Shown: piece after piece, positions 8,512-14,685 of the stretch | How positions within the stretch are numbered: the first letter of the stretch is position 1 | How the letters are laid out: each line of letters opens with the position of its first letter | NCBI GenBank assembly: GCA_022361315.1 | Contig: JAKSBB010000215.1 | Span: 1 to 21,672, forward strand | Length of the DNA stretch: 21,672 nucleotides | Origin: Desulfobacterales bacterium | Lineage (GTDB): Bacteria > Desulfobacterota > Desulfobacteria > Desulfobacterales > Desulfobacteraceae | Direction of reading: 5' to 3' | The notes under the pieces: model-generated | Seen by the model: only the letters and a program-made list of their open reading frames with translations | Database searches by the model: none | What the model was told of the DNA's origin: nothing | Program-made: the position numbers and the translations under genes

Positions 8512-8757
8512 TTACGGCTTAAGTTGCTTAGCCGGTTTTGAGTCTTCTTTGTGTTCCGGTTGTACTGGCCCATTGGGGGCCTCTGTTTTTTTTGTAAAAA
8601 ACAGGTAGGTAAATATCATGGCGATGATACTGGAACCGATAAAACCACCTACGGTAATGCTTAGGATAATTCCGAAAACCGTCAGGTTGTTTATATACCC
8701 CCAGGCCCCACCGCCTGCAATACTTAAAACAAAAATTATGCTGAAAATTATGTTCAA
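8512..8757 (-). CDS. Small two-helix membrane protein, unknown function
   Basis: I do not recognise this 81-residue product. It has two hydrophobic segments, about residues 3-20 and 28-53, with a Gly-rich turn (GGGAWGY, GGFIGSS), then a polar, Lys/Pro/Glu-rich tail of about 27 residues. The most likely arrangement is a hairpin in the inner membrane with a soluble tail. The start is TTG at 8757, supported by AAGGA about nine bases upstream; no ATG is available in this frame. It sits 24 bases from both neighbours, so it is very probably part of the same transcript. Confidence 0.62.
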   Translation of the reverse strand: MNIIFSIIFVLSIAGGGAWGYINNLTVFGIILSITVGGFIGSSIIAMIFTYLFFTKKTEAPNGPVQPEHKEDSKPAKQLKP

Positions 8758-8781
8758 AAGATGTGTTCCTTCAGTGATACA

Positions 8782-9546
8782 TCAATTCTTCAAGTAATCT
8801 ATAAGCTTGGTGTGCAGGTCTGGGGGGGCTGCCGCCAGGCCCGTTTGCGGAAATTCTTCCCCGCCTTTGAAATCGCTGACAATACCGCCGGCTTCCCGGA
8901 GGATCAGGACACCTGCAGCAATATCGTAAAGGTTGAGATTCATCTCCCAATACCCGTCCAGGCGGCCACAGGCCGTATAGCAGAGGTCCAGGGCCGCTGA
9001 GCCGTATCGTCGTACATCCCGTAATTCCGGCGCAATTCGGTTCAGATAGGTGAGATTATTTTCGGCCCAGCCCGCCCTGAGGCAGGCGAAACCGGTTGCC
9101 ATGACAGCCTGATCCATCCGGGTGGTGTCGGAAACCCGGATCGGTTTTTGGTTTAGGAATGCACCATTTCCCTTTTCGGCCACAAATAATTCGTCAAATA
9201 CCGGTGCATAGACCACACCGGCGATGATGCTGCCGCTTTCTTCCAGGGCGATGCTCACACCATAGAAGGGTTGGTTATGAACAAAGGATGTGGTCCCGTC
9301 GATGGGATCAATGATCCATCTGAAGGGGGCACTCCCGGACGTTGCCCCGGTTTCTTCTCCGAGGATGCTGTGGTCCGGGTAGCTTTCTTTTATGGTAGAC
9401 ACGATAAACGCTTCTACGCGTTGATCCGCAACCGTTACAATGTCTTTCGCACTTTTAAAGGAGAGATCTTCGGAGGAGAGGCGTGTCCGTTCTTCCAGGC
9501 AGATGTTGCCGGCCTCTCTGGCCAGGTTAGATATAAAGGATATCAA
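8782..9546 (-). CDS. Inositol monophosphatase-family (SuhB-like) phosphatase
   Basis: The 254-residue protein carries the metal-binding motifs of the Li-sensitive inositol monophosphatase fold: GEET (63-66), DPIDGTT (80-86) and YDIAAG (207-212). The last has Tyr where most relatives have Trp. The metal-binding acidic residues are all present, so it should be an active Mg-dependent sugar or inositol phosphate phosphatase. Members may instead act on fructose-1,6-bisphosphate, 3'-phosphoadenosine phosphates, or regulate rRNA transcription (SuhB). The start is TTG at 9546, just after an in-frame TAA; no upstream ATG exists. It is the first gene of the long minus-strand block, divergent from the radical SAM gene. 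Confidence 0.87.
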   Translation of the reverse strand: MISFISNLAREAGNICLEERTRLSSEDLSFKSAKDIVTVADQRVEAFIVSTIKESYPDHSILGEETGATSGSAPFRWIIDPIDGTTSFVHNQPFYGVSIALEESGSIIAGVVYAPVFDELFVAEKGNGAFLNQKPIRVSDTTRMDQAVMATGFACLRAGWAENNLTYLNRIAPELRDVRRYGSAALDLCYTACGRLDGYWEMNLNLYDIAAGVLILREAGGIVSDFKGGEEFPQTGLAAAPPDLHTKLIDYLKN

Positions 9547-9799
9547 TTATACACCGCGTATGCTGTCAATAAAATCATTACAGGCGCATTATCTCATATC
9601 CGGGAATATTTTAAAAGCCATGGCGTCTACATAATAGGATGTCCGAATCCGTATGTTACAGAGGATGTCAGCAGGTAGAACACCGGATAATCTGTTCCCA
9701 TATGTCAATCCTCTTGACTTTTTGTGAAAAGGGATCTAGGTGTAGTCTACAAACTTTAACTTTGATCTAACAAAATTTAACAATTCGCCACGGGTTCCA
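9547..9799. other. Divergent intergenic region
   Basis: These 253 bases separate two head-to-head genes, so promoters for both directions should lie here. On the plus strand TTGACT (9714-9719) is a fair -35 box but the -10 region 17 bases later is poor. A small dyad GTAGTCTAC is at 9742-9750. No RNA gene or other clear element was seen. Confidence 0.5.
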
Positions 9800-11131
9800 A
9801 TGAAGAAACAACGGCTCACTCTGCTATATCCCGGTGATTTTTACTCCATGGAATGGGGACGGTATCTGACGCTTAAACCCCACATGGTATACATGCACGC
9901 GTATCTGGCCCCCCATTTTGATGTGCAGGTAATCGATCTTGAAAACGAGTTCTCAAGGCCTGTGAACGGCTCATCTCTGGAATTATTTAAACAAAGAGCC
10001 CTTGAACGTCTCCTGGATGTGGAAACCGATATTCTGGCCATTTCCTGCTGGTCAAGTCTGAATTATCTCTCATCGGTTTTCTTTGCGACTGCATACAAAG
10101 CCAAGTGGCCGGACACCACGATTGTGGTGGGCGGATATCACCCTACATTTGTTCCGGAAGATTTTACCTTTGTGGGATCCCCCTTTGACAGGGTTGTGGG
10201 AGGAGAGGTTGAGAACATCTTCTCTGCATTGGGGATGCCGAGTCCCGGGCCAGCCAACACCTACGAAGTCGATCCTGATTATGGCAGTTACCCCTATTAT
10301 GACGGCCAGGGTACCATCGGTATGTTTCTGGGGTCCGGTTGCCCCTTCCACTGCAGGTACTGCATGGAGTATAAACGCAAGTGGTCCAGCCTGCCGGTTG
10401 AAACGGCCGTCTCACGTATTGTCGACGCCTGTAAAACGCTACCCCTGAAATATGTGACCGTGTTTGATGCCTGCTTCGGACTCAACCGCACCTGGAAAAG
10501 GGATTTCCTCAAAGAGCTGGCCCGGCAGGATCTGGATATTTATCTCTGGCTTGAAACCCGGGTGGATCTGGTGGACGATACGGATATCCAACTATTGTCA
10601 GATCTGAAGGTAAAGGTGGACCTCGGCATTGACAATTTTTCCGAGACCATGCTCGGTATCATGGGAAAATCCCGGCAGCCGAAAAGCTATCTAGAAGACT
10701 TTATCCGTGTGTCAAAAGGGTTTTCCAGGGCCGGTGTGTTCCATGATTCCTATATCATCCTTGATCATCCCGGGGAGACCGCTGACACCTGGGAGGAATT
10801 TAAGGCGTTCTTTCATAATCGGGTGATCCCTGAACTCCAGGGCGGGTTTCTGAGAGTGAAGTACCAGCGCTTTTCCTACTACCCGGGCAACCATATCTAT
10901 ACCCATTACCAGGACTATGAAGATAAATACGGATTTAAAGCCCTTCATCCGCAATGGTGGAAGGAAACCGGCGACCACTACAAGCTTTCCAGAACCATCG
11001 TACCTTCACTGGATGCCAGTGGCAATCCATTCCATGTGCCACTAAAAGAAGCATCCACACTGGTAAAGGGATTTAACGCCGGTGCAAAAAATGAGGCCCT
11101 CTGGAAAAAGCTCCACTCGTTTGCCATCTGA
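9800..11131 (+). CDS. Radical SAM protein with B12-binding-like N-terminal domain
   Basis: This 443-residue protein has an N-terminal Rossmann-like region typical of cobalamin-binding radical SAM enzymes: DILAISCWS near 77, the VVGGYHPTF segment near 109-117, and VGGEVE near 133-138. It is followed by the iron-sulfur cluster motif CPFHCRYC (C181, C185, C188) and a TIM-barrel core. The class uses a 4Fe-4S cluster and S-adenosylmethionine to make radicals. The reaction here, methylation or otherwise, cannot be told. It starts at ATG 9800 with a poor ribosome site. It stands alone: the minus-strand genes diverge from it, and 465 non-coding bases with a separate promoter split it from the secretion genes. 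A neighbour-based role in secretion is unsupported. Confidence 0.82.
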   Translation: MKKQRLTLLYPGDFYSMEWGRYLTLKPHMVYMHAYLAPHFDVQVIDLENEFSRPVNGSSLELFKQRALERLLDVETDILAISCWSSLNYLSSVFFATAYKAKWPDTTIVVGGYHPTFVPEDFTFVGSPFDRVVGGEVENIFSALGMPSPGPANTYEVDPDYGSYPYYDGQGTIGMFLGSGCPFHCRYCMEYKRKWSSLPVETAVSRIVDACKTLPLKYVTVFDACFGLNRTWKRDFLKELARQDLDIYLWLETRVDLVDDTDIQLLSDLKVKVDLGIDNFSETMLGIMGKSRQPKSYLEDFIRVSKGFSRAGVFHDSYIILDHPGETADTWEEFKAFFHNRVIPELQGGFLRVKYQRFSYYPGNHIYTHYQDYEDKYGFKALHPQWWKETGDHYKLSRTIVPSLDASGNPFHVPLKEASTLVKGFNAGAKNEALWKKLHSFAI

Positions 11132-11254
11132 TTTGACCGATACCGCTTATTGTTTGAATCAACGGCTCATCAAAGGAAGTCTGGTACAATTATGTCTTAA
11201 AGCGGGTAGGGATTGTCTCAACCTTCCCTGGTAAATACCTTGCCGTATTCGGGT

Positions 11255-11269
11255 GCCAAATAAATTGGC
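11255..11269. promoter_or_regulatory. Dyad GCCAA-N5-TTGGC, candidate activator site
   Basis: Perfect 5-base arms around an AT-only 5-base centre lie about 95-110 bases upstream of the sigma-54 -24 box. That is the usual position for a bacterial enhancer-binding protein site. Only one clear copy was seen, so assignment is tentative. Confidence 0.3.
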
Positions 11270-11339
11270 GATATCATCGTTTTTATCTCCCTGTGTGTAT
11301 TTTGTTGTCGATTATTCTGGCTGTTTACACGGAAACAGG

Positions 11340-11361
11340 GCCGAATTTTTATTGTTTCGGC
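11340..11361. promoter_or_regulatory. Dyad GCCGAA-N10-TTCGGC next to the sigma-54 promoter
   Basis: Perfect 6-base arms with a T-rich 10-base centre end three bases before the -24 TGGCAC. It is too close to be a classical enhancer. It could be an operator or a chance dyad. Confidence 0.25.
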
Positions 11362-11363
11362 AT

Positions 11364-11379
11364 TGGCACAGGATTTGCT
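11364..11379 (+). promoter_or_regulatory. Sigma-54 promoter of the type VI operon
   Basis: The element reads TGGCACAGGATTTGCT. All conserved bases of the -24 box (TGGCAC) and the -12 box (TTGCT) are present at the correct spacing, with GG at 11365-11366 and GC at 11377-11378. Transcription would start near 11391, about 200 bases before the first secretion gene. Several characterised type VI clusters, for example in Vibrio cholerae with VasH, depend on RpoN, which makes this placement biologically sensible. The activator is not in the window. Confidence 0.8.
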
Positions 11380-11439
11380 CTTAACCTATTGCGTGATTAA
11401 CGGACACCTGACAGGCAGGGAAACCGGCTCCGGTAAATC

Positions 11440-11458
11440 CGATTCATGTCGTGAATCG
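11440..11458 (+). other. Leader hairpin in the type VI 5' region
   Basis: CGATTCA (11440-11446) and TGAATCG (11452-11458) form a perfect 7-base stem with a 5-base loop, about 50 bases downstream of the predicted start of transcription. There is no T tract, so it is not a terminator. It could be a protein-binding or RNA structural element in the long leader. Confidence 0.35.
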
Positions 11459-11556
11459 TGATGTGGAGAGGACTTAAGCGTAAAGTGAAACACTGCCTCA
11501 ATGCGTGGAATATCCGTCAGGCGTGGTTTTAATTGATTTTAGCAAAGGGGTGGGGT

Positions 11557-11619
11557 ATGGTTCCCGGTATGCCCCCCTGCGGCGGACAACCCCAATGTGA
11601 AAGCGATCCTGATGAATGA
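11557..11619 (+). CDS. Possible upstream ORF (20 codons) in the type VI leader
   Basis: An ATG at 11557 is preceded by the purine-rich AAAGGGGTGGGGT, the best ribosome-site-like stretch in the leader. It opens a 20-codon frame rich in Pro, Gly and Cys that stops at 11617-11619. That stop lies five bases past an in-frame ATG (11612) of the next gene, an arrangement that allows translational coupling. Nothing else supports expression, and the peptide matches nothing I know. It may be chance. Confidence 0.2.
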   Translation: MVPGMPPCGGQPQCESDPDE

Positions 11620-11971
11620 CCGAGTAGAAAATCTGTTTTCACCTGAAAGACTTGAAAAAAGATGGCAGCGGCCTTCTAAGTCTAAATCCTCCGAAGGCGC
11701 AGACTGGCAGACGCGGATGGCGGCAACCGGGGCCCAGACTGCATTCAATACCCTGTCCAAGGATATCCTGAAGGTCGTCAAGGGCGAACGGCGTAAAAAG
11801 GTAATTGCTGCCATGCTTGAGGCGCTTGAGACGGGTTTAGCCGGTGTCTATCAAAACGATGGGGAAAGCCCGGTCCAGGATGAAGATATCCTGGCAATAA
11901 TTATGGAGATCCAGAAACTGGAGGACATGCTGGAGGCTTTCCTGGGGGCTCAGGGGGACCTGCGGCAATGA
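11597..11971 (+). CDS. Small helical protein at the head of the type VI operon, unknown function
   Basis: I do not recognise this 124-residue protein (119 if it starts at the ATG at 11612). It has a basic N-terminal part containing ENLFSPERLEKRWQ, a Ser/Lys-rich linker, and a helical C-terminal half with repeated hydrophobic positions (VIAAMLEALETGL, then DILAIIMEIQKLEDMLEAFL). There is no signal peptide or membrane helix, so it is cytoplasmic. It does not show the gp25-like pattern expected of TssE, nor TssB features. Its stop overlaps the TssG-like start by four bases (ATGA), tying it to the secretion operon. The GTG at 11597 has no good ribosome site; the ATG at 11612 is equally possible. 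Confidence 0.7.
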   Translation: MKAILMNDRVENLFSPERLEKRWQRPSKSKSSEGADWQTRMAATGAQTAFNTLSKDILKVVKGERRKKVIAAMLEALETGLAGVYQNDGESPVQDEDILAIIMEIQKLEDMLEAFLGAQGDLRQ

Positions 11972-12861
11972 CCGGTCAAAAAGATAAAAATATAGCAGAT
12001 AAGGAAAAGGGGTTGGCCATTGAGGCCCGGATTCGGGCAAATGTCACCCGGTTCGACCTGGTCTCCCTGATCCGGCTGCTGCGTCATATCGGTTACGAAG
12101 ACCACCAGATCCGGTTCCGGAGCTACAACACCCAATTGTCCCAAAAGTCGCTCATCCAGGAGATCAGGTTTCGAAAATGGCCGGGGGAAATTGCGGAACT
12201 CACACTGAATCTCGGTTTGCTCGCCCCCCAAACCCCCTTGCCCAGTTACTTTCAGAAAACAATTGATAAGGGAATGATAGATGTAAACGCCTTTTACCTG
12301 TTTTTGAATTTCTTTGATCATCCCCTGACGGAGGAATTGGTAAAAAGCGTTATGCCCGAGGAAAATACCAAGTTATTTCCGGATTGGGACAAGACCCGGA
12401 TGAACTTCATTAAAATGCTGGATTTGAAGTCTGTTAATTCCCTTTATTGGTTTGTTTCCCTTTTTTTTCCGGAGCTCACCCTGCGTGTGGATAAAATCAG
12501 CAGCAGGCGGGATATCACCACCAACCCATTTGTTCTGGGACAAGCAGTTTTGGGAGATACGGCCACCTTTGGTGCCAGAACCAATATTGCTACCCAAGGG
12601 GTCAGGATTACGCTTTTTTCCGAAGAAGAGAGAACCAACAGGGATGTGCCCTGGCCAAAGGAGATCAGACGCAGGCTTGAGACCCACATCTTTCCTGTCC
12701 TTGCCACCGTTGGGGTGGATATCCAGGTGGTGCTGGTCATCCGGTTCCAGGAAACCTGGGCAAAGCTGACGCCCAATTCATATCTGGGCTATGACAAGAT
12801 CCAGGGAGGAGACAACCCGGTGAGAATGATACGGATTTTCAGCGGGCATCTTCTGGGCTGA
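11968..12861 (+). CDS. tssG: Type VI secretion baseplate protein TssG-like
   Basis: The 297-residue protein follows the TssG (VasB/ImpH) pattern, although divergent. FDLVSLIRLLRHIG near residues 29-42 is followed by an I-R-F-x-S strand, then NLGLLAPQTPLPSYF (81-95) in place of the usual G-L-x-G-x-x-G-x-L-P segment. FLNFFDHPL (112-120) corresponds to the F-L-D-x-F-H-x-R helix. Near residue 198, GDTATFGARTNI matches the C-terminal L-G-x-x-t-x-L-G box. TssG joins TssF, TssE and TssK in the baseplate wedge that docks the tail on the membrane complex. The start overlaps the preceding stop (ATGA). No partner TssF is visible in the window; it may lie beyond the right edge. Confidence 0.74.
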   Translation: MTGQKDKNIADKEKGLAIEARIRANVTRFDLVSLIRLLRHIGYEDHQIRFRSYNTQLSQKSLIQEIRFRKWPGEIAELTLNLGLLAPQTPLPSYFQKTIDKGMIDVNAFYLFLNFFDHPLTEELVKSVMPEENTKLFPDWDKTRMNFIKMLDLKSVNSLYWFVSLFFPELTLRVDKISSRRDITTNPFVLGQAVLGDTATFGARTNIATQGVRITLFSEEERTNRDVPWPKEIRRRLETHIFPVLATVGVDIQVVLVIRFQETWAKLTPNSYLGYDKIQGGDNPVRMIRIFSGHLLG

Positions 12862-12916
12862 TCCGGTCAGTCGTTTAGGGCCGGTATCATTGGTTCCGGA
12901 TTGTGGCCGGCCATGA

Positions 12917-12945
12917 CTTGCCGCAGCAAGCGGCGTAACTATACT
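12917..12945 (+). promoter_or_regulatory. Possible internal promoter upstream of tssA, with a small hairpin
   Basis: In the 122-base gap between tssG and tssA, TTGCCG (12918-12923) and TATACT (12940-12945) are 16 bases apart and resemble a sigma-70 promoter (4/6 and 5/6 matches). The same stretch contains a hairpin, GCCGC-N5-GCGGC (12920-12934). The hairpin has no T run directly after it. Either reading is weak on its own. Confidence 0.28.
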
Positions 12946-12983
12946 ATATAAATACCCTTAGGAAACAGTAAGCGGAGATAAAC

Positions 12984-14057
12984 ATGGATAAACAACTGTT
13001 GCTCAACACGTTTACGGTACAGGAAAACCCGGGACTGGCCCTGACTGACCCGCGTTTCAATGAATTGAGTACCCATATTCAAAACGGTGATTTCAAAGAG
13101 GTGGCCAACCTCGCCGAGACAATTATCAGGGAAGAAATCTACGATGTCCGGGTAATTTGTTACTTTCTCTACGGCGTGTTTCTGGAGCATGGGGTGGCCG
13201 GTATGGGGGATATTCTGGATTCCCTGTCTCAGATTTTTACTGAAAACTGGGATGCCGTCGGGCCGGTGAGGAATAAGGAAAAACAGGCGGTCAACAGTAT
13301 CAAGTGGTTGCTTAAGCAGGTAAACCGCAAGATTGATTATGAGGAAAAAAAAGAGAGCCCGGAATGGATCGCCTGGCAGCAGGGGGTGGATACGGAAACG
13401 GTACAGGACGATATTGATAAATGCGAGGCACTTCAAAAAGTATTGTCCCAGCACCTGGAGGATCTGGCGTCCCAGCTTGTGGACGGGATTTCCAGCCTCA
13501 AATCATGGCTGGGGTCTTTTGCCCGGCTGATCTATAAGCCTGAGCCTGAGCCGGAAGAAGAGGCGGTGGAGGAAGAGGTTGTTGAACCTTCCGTCGAACA
13601 GGCTGTGGCCGAGCCTTCAGCCCAGGTGTCCACAGCAGCAGCCCAGCCCCAGATGGTGGTGCAGGGTAATTATCATCTGGCTCAGTTGCATCGAAAAATA
13701 GCGGCGTTTAAATCCCTTATTGAGAAGAACAAGTATGAGCAGGCATCTTTGGTGGCCTTTGACATCGACAACATCATTGAGAATTTTGATCCGCGGCTTT
13801 ATTTTCCTGAGATTTTTGCAGAGTTTTCCCTGATGTATTCGATGAATATTAAAGAAATCCTGACATCCAAAAACTATGTGAATTCTGCAGAGTGGAAATC
13901 GTTGAAGGAACTTTACAAGGTCGATATCGATCGGTTTGAGTCCATGGACCTGGATATTGATTTCTCCGATATTCATACGGATGACGGACAGTCCGGGGCA
14001 AACGACGGATATGACGACAATTATAATAATGATTACAACGACGGCTATTCGGATTAA
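12984..14057 (+). CDS. tssA: Type VI secretion TssA-like protein (ImpA N-terminal domain)
   Basis: The first 120 or so residues match the ImpA N-terminal domain of TssA: D-P-R-F-N-E-L near 22-28, a helical repeat with YDVRVICYFLYGVFLEHGVAG, and ENWDAVGPV followed by the A-x-x-x-I-K-W-L-L helix. A Glu/Pro-rich linker (about 186-215) leads to a C-terminal helical region containing FDIDNIIENFDPRLYFPEIF, similar to C-terminal parts of some TssA proteins. The last 30 residues are Asp/Asn/Tyr/Gly-rich and look disordered. TssA proteins organise the baseplate and guide or cap sheath and tube growth in the cytoplasm. At 357 residues it is of usual size. GCGGAG precedes the ATG, and the zinc-finger gene follows 51 bases later. 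Confidence 0.82.
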   Translation: MDKQLLLNTFTVQENPGLALTDPRFNELSTHIQNGDFKEVANLAETIIREEIYDVRVICYFLYGVFLEHGVAGMGDILDSLSQIFTENWDAVGPVRNKEKQAVNSIKWLLKQVNRKIDYEEKKESPEWIAWQQGVDTETVQDDIDKCEALQKVLSQHLEDLASQLVDGISSLKSWLGSFARLIYKPEPEPEEEAVEEEVVEPSVEQAVAEPSAQVSTAAAQPQMVVQGNYHLAQLHRKIAAFKSLIEKNKYEQASLVAFDIDNIIENFDPRLYFPEIFAEFSLMYSMNIKEILTSKNYVNSAEWKSLKELYKVDIDRFESMDLDIDFSDIHTDDGQSGANDGYDDNYNNDYNDGYSD

Positions 14058-14108
14058 CAAAGCAGACTGGGACAGACTTGAGGACATAAGCCAATACGGG
14101 AGAAACCA

Positions 14109-14663
14109 ATGGAATGTAAAGGGTGTAAGAAAGACTTTTCTGAATCGGAAATGAAAAAGGTGGGTAAATGGATGTTCTGCGCCACCTGTCTTGATAAACT
14201 CCTGGATGGCGCTTCTGAGGGGCATGCCGAGGATGCTTCGGACGGGGGCACCGGGGACACGCTGGCGGATCACCTGGCGGCACCGGAATCCGATGATGAC
14301 GCTCCCCCCCTGGTGATTCAGGGGGCGCAGGCCAGTTGCTCGGTGTGTAATTGTGCACTGAAAGAAGGCGAAGGCCATGACATGGGCATTTTGACGGTTT
14401 GCGACGATTGCTATCAGGAAATGATTGCACGGCCGGAACCCATAAAAATTCAGGAAGATGAGCCGGAAGAGGTTAATCCTGCAGAAGAAGAGCCGGAGAT
14501 CCCGTGGCAGGATCCCATGGAAACCATACCCTGCGCATGCTGCAAAAGAACCATTAAAAAGGCGGGGGCAAAATGGTTTCAGGATGAACCCTACTGCCCG
14601 GATTGTTTCTACAAGAACAACTATCACCTTGTTGAAGATGGTGATGGTGAGGCCACTGAATAG
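14109..14663 (+). CDS. Triple zinc-finger (LIM-like) protein of the type VI cluster, unknown function
   Basis: The 184-residue protein contains three units of C-x2-C-x17-C-x2-C with identical spacing: Cys 3/6/24/27, 77/80/98/101 and 142/145/163/166. Each has an aromatic or hydrophobic residue after the first Cys pair and a W/F-x-x-x-x-Y/F-C-x-x-C end, as in LIM and other treble-clef-like zinc domains. Acidic, Gly/Ser/Pro-rich linkers (about 33-70 and 110-138) join them. There is no signal peptide or membrane segment, so it is cytoplasmic. It lies between tssA and the vgrG-like gene with good ribosome sites on both sides, so it is part of the operon. It could be a spike chaperone, an adaptor or a baseplate accessory; I know no standard type VI component of this architecture. 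Confidence 0.85.
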   Translation: MECKGCKKDFSESEMKKVGKWMFCATCLDKLLDGASEGHAEDASDGGTGDTLADHLAAPESDDDAPPLVIQGAQASCSVCNCALKEGEGHDMGILTVCDDCYQEMIARPEPIKIQEDEPEEVNPAEEEPEIPWQDPMETIPCACCKRTIKKAGAKWFQDEPYCPDCFYKNNYHLVEDGDGEATE

Positions 14664-14685
14664 TCCATAGGAGGGAGATCACAAC

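Larger units (their letters stand above)
11132..11596. other. Long non-coding region upstream of the type VI operon
   Basis: These 465 bases hold no credible protein gene of normal size. In order they contain a dyad (11255-11269), an IHF-like match of moderate quality (TATCAT-N4-TTT, 11272-11284), a dyad (11340-11361), a strong sigma-54 element (11364-11379), a leader hairpin (11440-11458) and a possible short upstream ORF starting at 11557. No terminator for the radical SAM gene is evident. Confidence 0.6.

Noticed and set aside
9546..9569. Minus-strand TTGACA and TATAAT upstream of the inositol monophosphatase gene
   Set aside because: Both boxes are perfect but only 12 bases apart instead of about 17, and the TATAAT abuts the TTG start codon, so it cannot work as a normal promoter for this start.
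12904..12913. GGCCGGCC palindrome in the tssG-tssA gap
   Set aside because: An isolated 8-base GC palindrome is easily expected by chance and has no matching partner nearby.
13617..14627. Minus-strand open frame of 336 codons opposite tssA and the zinc-finger gene
   Set aside because: It lies fully antisense to two well-supported genes and its composition (His, Cys, Arg, Ile runs) looks like a complement of coding sequence.
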